This document shows positions 1 through 7,208 of a DNA stretch of 9,695 bases, in pieces. How positions within the stretch are numbered: the stretch's first letter is position 1; each line of letters opens with the position of its first letter. The notes under the pieces are model-generated. The model ran no database searches and was not told where the DNA came from. It worked only from the letters and a program-made list of their open reading frames with translations. The translations under genes were made by a program, and so were the position numbers. Source of the DNA: Candidatus Rokuibacteriota bacterium (GTDB lineage Bacteria; Methylomirabilota; Methylomirabilia; Rokubacteriales; CSP1-6); contig QHSM01000124.1 of assembly GCA_003221595.1 (NCBI GenBank), forward strand, positions 1 through 9,695, written 5' to 3'.

Positions 1-1017
<1,017 letters not shown>

Positions 1018-1029
1018 CGTCGGCGTCGG

Positions 1030-2073
1030 CTATTTCTTTGGTTCGGACTTCGCGTTGTAGCGCTCCTGCCACTTGTCCAGGATCGCCTTGCGATTCTTCG
1101 CCGCCCACTCGAAGTCGTTCTTGATCATGTGCTCCATCATGTTCCCGGGCAGGTTCTCGATCGGCTGCGACAGCCTGGTGATGGCGACGACCGCGTAGCC
1201 CTCGCTGTAGAGCTTCATCGCCTTCTCGCCGACCGACCAGTCGACCAGCGTCTTCACCGCGTCGAGATTCCTCGTGCCCTTCACGATGGCCGTCGTCTCC
1301 ATGTCCCAGCCGGACTTCTCGGACGGAAAGACGAGATCGATCGGCGCGCCCTGCTTCTTCACCCGGGCGCCGCGGAACTCGAACGAGATGCCGACGGGGT
1401 ATTCGCCCGCCCCCGCCATCGTGCACGGCTTGGAGCCGGAGTGGGTGTAGACGCCCATGTTCTGGTGGAGCGCGTCCATGTACTTCCAGCCCTCCACCTC
1501 GCCGAAGCCCTGCAGCCACGCGGAGACCTGTAGGAAGCCGGTGCCGGACGAGGCCGGGTTCGGCATGACGATCGTGCCCTTGTAGACCGGCTTCGTCAGG
1601 TCGTGCCACGAAGTGGGCCTGGGCAGGTTCTTCTTCTGCGCCTCCACCGTGTTGAAGCAGATGACGGCGACGTAGGCGTCCATGCCGACCCAGGCGGGCG
1701 GGTTTTCTCGATCGCGGAACGCCGCGTCGAGCTTCTCGAGACCCTTTGGCGCGTACGGCTGGAGCATCCCCTCGAGCTTGAGCACCATGAGGCTGGTCGC
1801 CGAGAGACCCCACACCACGTCGGCCTGCGGGTTCGCCTTCTCGGCGAGGAGCTTGGCGGTGATGACGCCGGTCGAGTCGCGCACCCACTTGATCTCGATG
1901 TCCGGATGATCCTCGTTGAAGCGGGCGGCGTACTTCTTGAGATCGTCGGCCTCGATGGCCGTGTAGACCGTCAGCGTCGCCTTCGCGGCTCTGACGCTCG
2001 ACGCCGCCAGCCCGACTGCTGCCGAGACGATCGCACCGCAGAGCAGCAGCCTCACGATCGACCGCTTCGCCAT
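1030..2073 (-). CDS. 2-aminoethylphosphonate ABC transporter substrate-binding protein (PhnS2-like)
   Basis: Periplasmic binding protein (347 aa) of the extracellular solute-binding family 1/FbpA-like fold. It would capture 2-aminoethylphosphonate or a similar small anion and deliver it to a permease not present in the window. A Sec signal peptide is clear: K3-R4 and R8, a hydrophobic stretch 9-26, and likely cleavage after V27-R28-A29. The mature protein starts with LTVYTA (34-39). Segments I recognise as typical of the putative AEP binding-protein family are RDSTGVITAKLLAEK (65-79), VVWGLSATS (86-94), WVGMD (128-132), MPNPASSGTGF (170-180) and YTHSGSKPC (209-217), and a C-terminal end in KSEPKK. 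The ATG at 2073 has an excellent ribosome binding site (AAGGAGG, 5-nt spacing), the strongest in the window. It lies 123 nt downstream of phnE on the same strand and its TAG is in frame with the next gene. The substrate is assigned by remembered family resemblance; iron or polyamine binding is less likely. Confidence 0.88.
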   Translation of the reverse strand: MAKRSIVRLLLCGAIVSAAVGLAASSVRAAKATLTVYTAIEADDLKKYAARFNEDHPDIEIKWVRDSTGVITAKLLAEKANPQADVVWGLSATSLMVLKLEGMLQPYAPKGLEKLDAAFRDRENPPAWVGMDAYVAVICFNTVEAQKKNLPRPTSWHDLTKPVYKGTIVMPNPASSGTGFLQVSAWLQGFGEVEGWKYMDALHQNMGVYTHSGSKPCTMAGAGEYPVGISFEFRGARVKKQGAPIDLVFPSEKSGWDMETTAIVKGTRNLDAVKTLVDWSVGEKAMKLYSEGYAVVAITRLSQPIENLPGNMMEHMIKNDFEWAAKNRKAILDKWQERYNAKSEPKK

Positions 2074-2078
2074 GGGAT

Positions 2079-2085
2079 CCTCCTT
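2079..2085 (-). promoter_or_regulatory. Strong Shine-Dalgarno site for the PhnS2-like gene
   Basis: AAGGAGG on the minus strand, 5 nt before the ATG at 2073. It fixes that start and suggests high translation of the binding protein, as is usual for periplasmic receptors. Other genes in this block have weak or no recognisable sites. In the same 123-nt gap, TAGAAT at 2109-2104 resembles a -10 box (5 of 6 to TATAAT), but no acceptable -35 lies 16-18 nt upstream. A separate promoter here is therefore only a possibility. Confidence 0.75.
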
Positions 2086-2196
2086 CGCTCTCGTGCGGCC
2101 GCGATTCTAGCCCGGATCATTTTCCTACGCACTCTCGGCCGCTGGTGGCGCCGGGGTCGCGACTCGGGCGTCTCCGGGGGCTTGCCCGGCTCGTCC

Positions 2197-2937
2197 TCAC
2201 ACGAGGCGGTCGCGGAGGCGGGAGCTGATGGCGTCGATCAGCATCACCATGGCGACCGTGACGAGGAGCACGGTGGAGGCGGCGGGGTAGTCGATCATCC
2301 GGAGATAGGTCTGCAGGTAGAAGCCGATGCCGCCGGCGCCGACGAAGCCCAGCACGGTGGCCGCGCGGATGTTGGTCTCGAGCCGGTAAAGGACGTAGGA
2401 GAGGAAGAGCGGGAGGACCTGAGGCAGCACGCCGAAGCGCAGGATCTGGAGCGGAGTCGCGCCGGCGGCGGTGATGGCGTCGACCGGACCCGGATCGATG
2501 CCCTCCACCGCCTCCCCGTAGAGCTTGGCGAGCGACGTGGTCGTGTAGGCCACGACCGCGAGGACGCCCGGGAAGGGCCCGAGCCCGACCGCCGCCACGA
2601 AGACCAGGGCGTAGACGAGCGTGTCCACGCTCCGGAAGAAGTTGAGCACGGCCCGCGCCGGATAGAAGAAGGAGCGCGGCGCCACGTTGCGGGCGGACAG
2701 GAAGCCGAGCGGCAGCGCCAGCACGGCGGCCGTCGCGGTGCCGAGCAGCGCGATCTCGACGGTGGTCACCGCCCCCTGGAGGGCGGCCGGGAGCACGCGC
2801 AGGTCCGGCGGCAGCATGCGCCGGAAGAAATCGAGCATCCACGGCACGCCGCGGGCCAGACGCACGGGATCGGCGCCGGTGTCCCAGACGAGCCACGCGA
2901 AGACGGCGAGCGCGACGAAGACGGCGGCGCGGGTCAT
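2197..2937 (-). CDS. phnE: Phosphonate ABC transporter permease PhnE
   Basis: Inner-membrane permease (246 aa) of the PhnCDE importer for phosphonates or related phosphorus oxyanions. Hydrophobic segments lie near residues 4-18, 60-80, 104-135 and in two C-terminal stretches, consistent with a five-to-six-helix MetI-like permease. The cytoplasmic EAA loop that docks on the ATPase runs about 142-172: EAVEGID, then TAAGATPLQI, then GVLPQ. RSVDTLVYALVFVAAVGLGPF at 102-122 (written here as one conserved block) is typical of PhnE, as is the C-terminal VGAGGIGF segment. The start was set at the ATG at 2937, giving MTRAAVFV and a family-like length. The frame stays open to a TTG at 3054, overlapping phnC, but that adds 39 residues that look non-coding. 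No convincing ribosome binding site precedes 2937. There are 91 nt between phnC and this start. Confidence 0.9.
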   Translation of the reverse strand: MTRAAVFVALAVFAWLVWDTGADPVRLARGVPWMLDFFRRMLPPDLRVLPAALQGAVTTVEIALLGTATAAVLALPLGFLSARNVAPRSFFYPARAVLNFFRSVDTLVYALVFVAAVGLGPFPGVLAVVAYTTTSLAKLYGEAVEGIDPGPVDAITAAGATPLQILRFGVLPQVLPLFLSYVLYRLETNIRAATVLGFVGAGGIGFYLQTYLRMIDYPAASTVLLVTVAMVMLIDAISSRLRDRLV

Positions 2938-3028
2938 GGTAGCGGGGTCCGTGAGGCCGGCTTGGACCGAGGGTGGCCTGAGACAGGCGCGACCCGGCTC
3001 CGCACGCCCGCATCCCCCGAAGGAAGAT

Positions 3029-3763
3029 TCATTCTCCGTAAATCTCACGAACAACGCTCGGCGTCACCGACGCCGGCGGTCCGTCGAACGCGACGCGGCC
3101 GCGGCGAAAGCCGACGATGCGCGAGGCGTACGCCAGCGCGGTCTCGAGCTGGTGCTGACTCACCACGAGCGTGAGCCCGTGCTCCTGGTTGATCGTCCGG
3201 AGAATGTCCATGATGCTGCTGGTCAGCGCGGGATCGAGGCTCGCGGTGGGCTCGTCGGCCAGGATGACCGCGGGCCGCTGCGCCAGCGCCCGCGCGATCG
3301 CGACCCGTTGCTGCTCGCCGCCGGAGAGGGTGTCGGCGCGGCGATCCGCGAGGTGGGCGAGCCCGACCTGCGCCAGGCACGCCCGCGCCAGCTCGCGGTC
3401 GGCCGCCGGAAAGCGCCCGAGGACGCTCGCGACGGGCCGGACGTAGCCGAGGCGTCCGGCGAGAACGTTCTCGATGACCGGGGCGCGCTTCACGAGATTG
3501 AACTGCTGGAAGACCATGCCGATCTGCCGGCGGATCTCGCGAAGCTCGACGGCGCCGGCGCCGGTGACGAGGCGGCCGGCCACGCGGACCGAGCCGGCGG
3601 TCGGCTCGACGAGGCGGTTGAGGGCGCGGAGGAACGTGGTCTTGCCGGCGCCGCTCCGTCCCAGGACGACGACGAACTCACCCTGGCGAACGGCGAGGTC
3701 GACCTGGTGCAGCGCGACCGTCGCGGGCGGCCGGACGACGCGGAGCCCCAAGACCTCGATCAT
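3029..3763 (-). CDS. phnC: Phosphonate ABC transporter ATP-binding protein PhnC
   Basis: Cytoplasmic ATPase (244 aa) energising the PhnCDE importer. Walker A GRSGAGKTT is at residues 35-43, the Q-loop is Q86 in GMVFQQFNLV, the signature is LSGGEQQRVAIARAL (146-160), Walker B is VILADEP with D170-E171, the D-loop is ASLD (174-177) and the H-loop histidine is H204 in VVSQHQLE. The FNLVKR and VLAGRLGY segments after the Q-loop are typical of PhnC and separate it from general amino-acid importers. Length is normal for the family. The ATG at 3763 lies 16 nt after the phnD stop codon and in the same direction, so the two are very probably cotranscribed. No strong ribosome binding site is visible, which suggests translational coupling. 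The family also serves phosphite and phosphate-like substrates, so the exact ligand is open. Confidence 0.93.
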   Translation of the reverse strand: MIEVLGLRVVRPPATVALHQVDLAVRQGEFVVVLGRSGAGKTTFLRALNRLVEPTAGSVRVAGRLVTGAGAVELREIRRQIGMVFQQFNLVKRAPVIENVLAGRLGYVRPVASVLGRFPAADRELARACLAQVGLAHLADRRADTLSGGEQQRVAIARALAQRPAVILADEPTASLDPALTSSIMDILRTINQEHGLTLVVSQHQLETALAYASRIVGFRRGRVAFDGPPASVTPSVVREIYGE

Positions 3764-3779
3764 GGCGGCGGCAGGGGTC

Positions 3780-4649
3780 TCAGCGGGGCCGAACGCCGAG
3801 CAGCTCGATCGCCGCGCGCACCGGGTCGTAGTCGCGGTCGTCGGCGGGAGCGAACCCGTCGATCTCGTAGAGGCGCTTGAGCAACGCCGCGTGCGCCGGC
3901 GCGCGGATCTGCAGGAGCGCCTCCCGCACCTTCGCGAAGATCGTCGGATCCAGCCCGCCTCGTGCCGCGATGCCCGCCTCCGGGATCGGCGGGGTCTCCG
4001 CCACGTAGACGATCCGCTCGCGCTCCGCCGGATCGGTGAGGTACTGCTCGCGCGCCATGTCGAACGAGGCGAGCGAGTCGACGTGGCCGTTCAGGAGGGC
4101 GCGCATGCCGGCGTCGTGCGAGCCGGCGAAGACGACCTCGCGGAAGAACGTCTTCGGATCGCGGTTCTTCACGAGGCCGCGCTCGATCAGGAGCACCATC
4201 GGGTAGATGTAGCCCGAGGAGCTGGCCGGATCGATGAACGCGATCGTCTTGCCGCGCAGCTCCTCCAGCGCCGTGATGCCCGAGCCCTTGCGCACGTAGA
4301 TGCGCGAGGTGAACGAGCTCTTGCCGTGCCAGAGGTTCCTGGCGACGATCACCGCCTTGGCTTCGCGGCTGGCCAGGACGTAGCCGCCCGGGTGCACGAA
4401 CGCGAGGTCCGCCGTCCGGTTCCGGAGCGCCTCGATCACCGCGGCGTAGTCGGAGGCGACCGTCACCCGGACCGGCATGCCGATGAGCCCCGCCAGCACC
4501 TTGCCGAACTCCTCGCCGGTCGCCAGGAGGTCGGTCGGCTTCTGCGAGGGCGTGAGAACCAGGTGCAGTCCGTCGGCCGCGGAGCCCGCGCGCGGGGGTC
4601 CCAGGACGAGCGCGAGCGCCCACAGCGCGAGGAGTGTGCGGGCGATCAT
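3780..4649 (-). CDS. phnD: Phosphonate/phosphite-type ABC transporter substrate-binding protein PhnD
   Basis: Periplasmic receptor (289 aa from this start) of the PhnCDE importer. The signal peptide has R4, a hydrophobic core of residues 5-17 and a probable cleavage site near S23-A24. The mature chain begins LHLVLTPSQKPTDL. Family features include SDYAAVIEALRN (66-77), the ligand-loop region FVHPGGYVLA (84-93) and DPASSSGYIYP (140-150), whose serine cluster corresponds to the anion-binding loop of PhnD proteins. Start choice is uncertain. The ATG at 4649 gives the best signal peptide but has no ribosome binding site. In-frame ATGs also occur at 4667 and 4682; the last has GGAG 7 nt upstream but overlaps the start codon of the divergent gene. 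It is the first gene of the phnDCE run. Family members bind phosphonates, phosphite or phosphate, and the ligand cannot be decided by eye. Confidence 0.9.
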   Translation of the reverse strand: MIARTLLALWALALVLGPPRAGSAADGLHLVLTPSQKPTDLLATGEEFGKVLAGLIGMPVRVTVASDYAAVIEALRNRTADLAFVHPGGYVLASREAKAVIVARNLWHGKSSFTSRIYVRKGSGITALEELRGKTIAFIDPASSSGYIYPMVLLIERGLVKNRDPKTFFREVVFAGSHDAGMRALLNGHVDSLASFDMAREQYLTDPAERERIVYVAETPPIPEAGIAARGGLDPTIFAKVREALLQIRAPAHAALLKRLYEIDGFAPADDRDYDPVRAAIELLGVRPR

Positions 4650-4680
4650 CGGCGGTGAGTGTACCATCCAGGGTGAGGCC

Positions 4681-5388
4681 ATGAGCGCTCTCCGCCCCGC
4701 CTTCCTCTGGGCGTTGATGGTCGTCGCCGCGGCCGCCGGCGGCGTCTACCTGACGGACCAGCTGTTCATCGCCCCGGGCCGCGTGCTGCAGCAGCAGCTG
4801 GCCGAGCGCGACGCCCAGATCCGCGTCCTGACCGAGCGGAACCAGGCTCTGGAAGCGGCCGTCAGGCTACTCCGGCATACAGAGCGGCGCGCCCGGCTCG
4901 TGGTCCTGGATCAGGCGGTCGTCCCCGGCGGACATCCCCGGACGCGCGTACGGTTCACCGAGCTCGACGGCCAGGGCGATCCGGTCGGCGAGCCACGCGA
5001 GCTCGTGCTCGAGGGCGACGAGGTCTACGTCGACGCGCTGGTCATCAAGTTCGACGATACGTCGGTGATGGGCGGCGACGCGCTCAAGGGCAAGGCGCTC
5101 CTGCTCTTCCGGCGCATCTTCACCGATCGGCGCCGGCCCGCCGAGGGCGACGTGCTGGACCGCGAGGGCCAGATGCCGCAGACCTACGCCGCCGAGCGGG
5201 CGCCGACCGCGTTCGAGCGCGAGCTGTGGGCGCGCTTCTGGGAGCTGGCCAACGATCCCGAGGAAGCGCGCAAGCGCGGCGTCCGGGCGCTGCACGGCGA
5301 GGCGGTCTCCACCCGGCTTCGCAAGGATCGCATCTACACCATCACCCTTCGCTCGACGGGCGAGCTGACGATCCAGCCCACCCGCTAG
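4681..5388 (+). CDS. Uncharacterised single-pass membrane protein with coiled coil
   Basis: I do not recognise a characterised family for this 235-aa protein. Visible layout: a short N-terminus (MSALR), one hydrophobic segment at about residues 7-24, and a predicted coiled coil at about 34-66 with leucine, isoleucine or valine at 36, 40, 47, 50, 57, 61 and 64. This is followed by an arginine-rich turn (RRAR, 69-72) and a soluble domain rich in alternating hydrophobic residues, likely beta-strand, ending TGELTIQPTR. The topology suggests an anchored protein with its bulk in the periplasm. The start at 4681 is supported by GGGTGAGG just upstream and by placing the membrane segment at the N-terminus; the frame stays open further upstream but lies over phnD. 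It is transcribed divergently from phnD and is followed by a promoter before the next gene, so it is probably its own unit. Coding is supported by the coherent architecture and absence of another credible frame. Confidence 0.82.
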   Translation: MSALRPAFLWALMVVAAAAGGVYLTDQLFIAPGRVLQQQLAERDAQIRVLTERNQALEAAVRLLRHTERRARLVVLDQAVVPGGHPRTRVRFTELDGQGDPVGEPRELVLEGDEVYVDALVIKFDDTSVMGGDALKGKALLLFRRIFTDRRRPAEGDVLDREGQMPQTYAAERAPTAFERELWARFWELANDPEEARKRGVRALHGEAVSTRLRKDRIYTITLRSTGELTIQPTR

Positions 5389-5393
5389 CCGCG

Positions 5394-5421
5394 TTGACAA
5401 GCTCGTCCGGCGTGTGATGAT
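5394..5421 (+). promoter_or_regulatory. Sigma70-like promoter for the FAD oxidoreductase/Rid genes
   Basis: A perfect -35 hexamer TTGACA at 5394-5399 is followed after 16 nt by GATGAT (5416-5421), 4 of 6 to the -10 consensus. A TG one base upstream (5413-5414) makes it an extended -10. It sits in the 81-nt gap between the membrane-protein stop and the ATG at 5470. Predicted transcription would start near 5428-5430. GGAAGGAG at 5444-5451 lies 18 nt from the ATG, farther than usual for a ribosome binding site. The match is by eye only. Confidence 0.5.
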
Positions 5422-5469
5422 GTGCGCCAGCGAGTTCCCGCACGGAAGGAGCCGCACGATCCCGTCTCG

Positions 5470-6757
5470 ATGAGCTCACACACCGCTGAAGTCGTCATCT
5501 GCGGCGCCGGCATCGCCGGCATCGCCGCCGCATACCATCTGGCGGTGCGCCGCGGCGTCCGGGGAATCGTCCTGGTCGACGAGCGCCCGCCGCTCTCGCT
5601 CACCAGCGACAAGTCGACCGAGTGCTACCGGAACTGGTGGCCGGGCCCCGGCGACGACATGGTCGCGCTCATGAACCGCAGCATCGATCTCCTGGAAGAG
5701 CTGGCGCGCGAGAGCGGCAACGCGTTCAGGATGAACCGCCGGGGCTACCTCTTCGCCACCGCCGACCCGGCGCAGGTCTCCGTGTTCGTCGAGCGCGCCC
5801 GCGAGGCGGAGGCCCGCGGCGTCGGGCCCACGCGTATTCATCGCCGCGGCGCGAGCGACTACCGGCCGGCCCCCGCCGACGGCTTCGAAAATCAGCCGAC
5901 AGGCGTGGACGTCATCACCGACCCGGCGCTGGCCCTCCGGCATTTCCCGTACCTGGCGCCCGACACGCTCGCGGTTCTCCACGCGCGCCGGTGCGGGTGG
6001 TTCAGCGGGCAGCAGCTCGGCATGTACCTGCTCGAGCGCGCCCGCGAGGCCGGTGTGCGGCTCCTCGAGGGTCGGCTGGAGCGGATCGACGCGCGGGGTG
6101 GCCGCGTCCGCTCCGTCCGGGTCAGTGCGCGCGGCGGCGAGATGACGATTGCCACGCCGCGCTTCGTCGACGCCGCCGGCCCGTTCTTCGCGCCCGTGGC
6201 CCGGCTGCTCGGCGTCGAGGTCCCGGTGTTCTGCGAGCGTCACGCGAAGGTCGCGTTCAACGATTCGCTGGGCGCGATGCCGCGCTCGGCTCCGATGACG
6301 ATCTGGACCGATCCGGTCACGCTGCCCTGGTCCGATGAGGAGCGGCGCGACCTGGCCGCGTCGGCCGAGCACAAGCGGCTCGTCGAGGAGTTCCCGGCCG
6401 GCGTGCACGGCCGGCCCGAGGGCGCCGGCGAGAGCCCGGTCGTTCTCCTGATCTGGACCTACGACGCTGGCGGGGTACCTTTCTCGCCTGCCGCGGGTCG
6501 TCGTCGACGGCGGCTATTACACGAAGACCCGCGAGAACCGGTTCCTGGCGGGCCCCTTGCCGATCGAGGGCGCCTACGTGCTGGGGGCCCTCTCCGGCTA
6601 CGGCCTGATGGCCTCCAACGGCGCGGCCGATCTGCTGGCCGACCACATCACGGGGCGCCCCCTTCCGGCGTACGCGCCGGCGTTCCTCTTGTCCCGGTAC
6701 GACGACCCGGCGTACCGTGAGCGCCTCGAGCAGTGGGGCGACTCGGGGCAGCTCTGA
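5470..6757 (+). pseudogene. FAD-dependent oxidoreductase, DAO (glycine/sarcosine oxidase-like) family, frameshifted near 6466
   Basis: Flavoenzyme expected to oxidise a C-N bond of an amine or amino acid to an imine. The N-terminal frame starts MSSHTAEVVICGAGIAG, with the FAD dinucleotide-binding GxGxxG at residues 12-17, and continues through STECYRNWWPG and MTIWTDPVTLPW up to LIWTYD (332 codons, to 6465). The same frame then turns into arginine-rich nonsense and stops at 6720. The true C-terminus is in the next frame from about 6467: LAGYLSRLPR, VVVDGGYYTKTRENR, GALSGYGLM and a normal end at TGA 6755-6757. From memory of relatives, some 30-40 residues that normally lie between WTYD and the LPR-VVDGGYY block are missing. 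That suggests a small deletion whose length is not a multiple of three rather than a single-base slip. The product is probably inactive unless this is an assembly error. The Rid gene follows after 28 nt. The substrate is unknown. Confidence 0.85.
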
Positions 6758-6772
6758 ACCCAGTCAACGCAG

Positions 6773-6778
6773 AAGGAG
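6773..6778 (+). promoter_or_regulatory. Shine-Dalgarno site for the Rid gene
   Basis: AAGGAG lies 7 nt before the ATG at 6786 and 4 nt before an in-frame GTG at 6783. The spacing favours the ATG. The site lies in the 28-nt gap after the FAD oxidoreductase stop, consistent with two genes on one transcript but separate initiation. Confidence 0.65.
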
Positions 6779-6785
6779 AACGGTG

Positions 6786-7178
6786 ATGGCGAAGATCGAA
6801 AAGTACTGCGCGAACGGTGTCTACGACCCGCCGGGGTACAGCCAGGCCATCAAGGTGAGCGGGGCGCAGACGATTCTCTTCCTCGCCGGCCAGGTGTCCT
6901 ACGAGAAGGACGGCACCGCGAAGCACCGCGGCGATTTCACGGCCCAGGCGCGCAACGTCCTCTCGTGCGTGAAGGCGCTCGTGGAGGCGGGCGGCGGGAC
7001 GCTCGACAACGTGGTGAAGATCACGACCTTCGTGACCGACGTCCGGTATCGGCCGGAGTTCCGCGCCGTGCGCGACGAGTTCTTCGGCACGAAAGGCCCG
7101 GCCTCCACGATGATCGAGGTCAGCAAGCTCGCCCACCCGGATTATCTGATCGAGGTGGAGGCCGTCGCGGTCGTCTGA
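6786..7178 (+). CDS. Rid family protein (RidA/YjgF/UK114 superfamily), lacking the classical Arg
   Basis: Small cytoplasmic protein (130 aa) of the Rid superfamily, whose classical members are trimers that hydrolyse reactive imines and enamines released by PLP or flavin enzymes. Family features: LFLAGQVSYEKDG (31-43), NVLSCVKALVEAGGGTLDNVVKIT (57-80, central helix and strand), the FVTDV segment (82-86), FRAVRDEFFG (92-101) and the C-terminal LIEVEAVAV (121-129), with E123 at the position of the conserved glutamate. Classical RidA has an arginine in a P-A-R-S/T motif that holds the substrate carboxylate. Here the motif reads GPASTM, with S107 where that arginine would be. This places it outside archetypal RidA, possibly with a different imine substrate or none. 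It follows the FAD oxidoreductase by 28 nt, a pairing that suggests handling of the oxidase's imine product. Confidence 0.93.
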   Translation: MAKIEKYCANGVYDPPGYSQAIKVSGAQTILFLAGQVSYEKDGTAKHRGDFTAQARNVLSCVKALVEAGGGTLDNVVKITTFVTDVRYRPEFRAVRDEFFGTKGPASTMIEVSKLAHPDYLIEVEAVAVV

Positions 7179-7208
7179 ACGGGGAGGCGTGACCGGACGC
7201 GGCGCGGA

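Noticed and set aside
2174..2189. Possible terminator just after phnE (CCGGG/CCCGG stem, 6-nt loop)
   Set aside because: Only 5 bp, no T-run after it, and GC-rich sequence makes such stems common by chance.
2976..2988. Small inverted repeat GCCTG-AGA-CAGGC between phnC and phnE
   Set aside because: A 5-bp stem with a 3-nt loop is expected by chance here; no adjacent T-run or known operator.
2117..3013. 298-codon minus-strand frame overlapping phnE
   Set aside because: Arginine/proline-rich out-of-frame reading of phnE. The phnE frame has membrane segments and the EAA loop.
1603..3174. 523-codon open frame on the plus strand
   Set aside because: It is antisense to phnE and the PhnS2-like gene, has extreme Gly/Arg/Glu/His content and no recognisable domain. 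GC-rich codon bias on the opposite strand explains it.
3474..4658. 394-codon plus-strand frame over phnC and phnD
   Set aside because: Antisense shadow. Both minus-strand genes carry full-length family motifs.
4662..4667. TACCAT as a -10 box for the membrane-protein gene
   Set aside because: Only 4 of 6 matches, and the sequence 17 nt upstream bears no resemblance to a -35 box.
7179..7208. Bidirectional terminator between the converging Rid and amidohydrolase genes
   Set aside because: No stable stem with a T-run is visible in the 30-nt gap.
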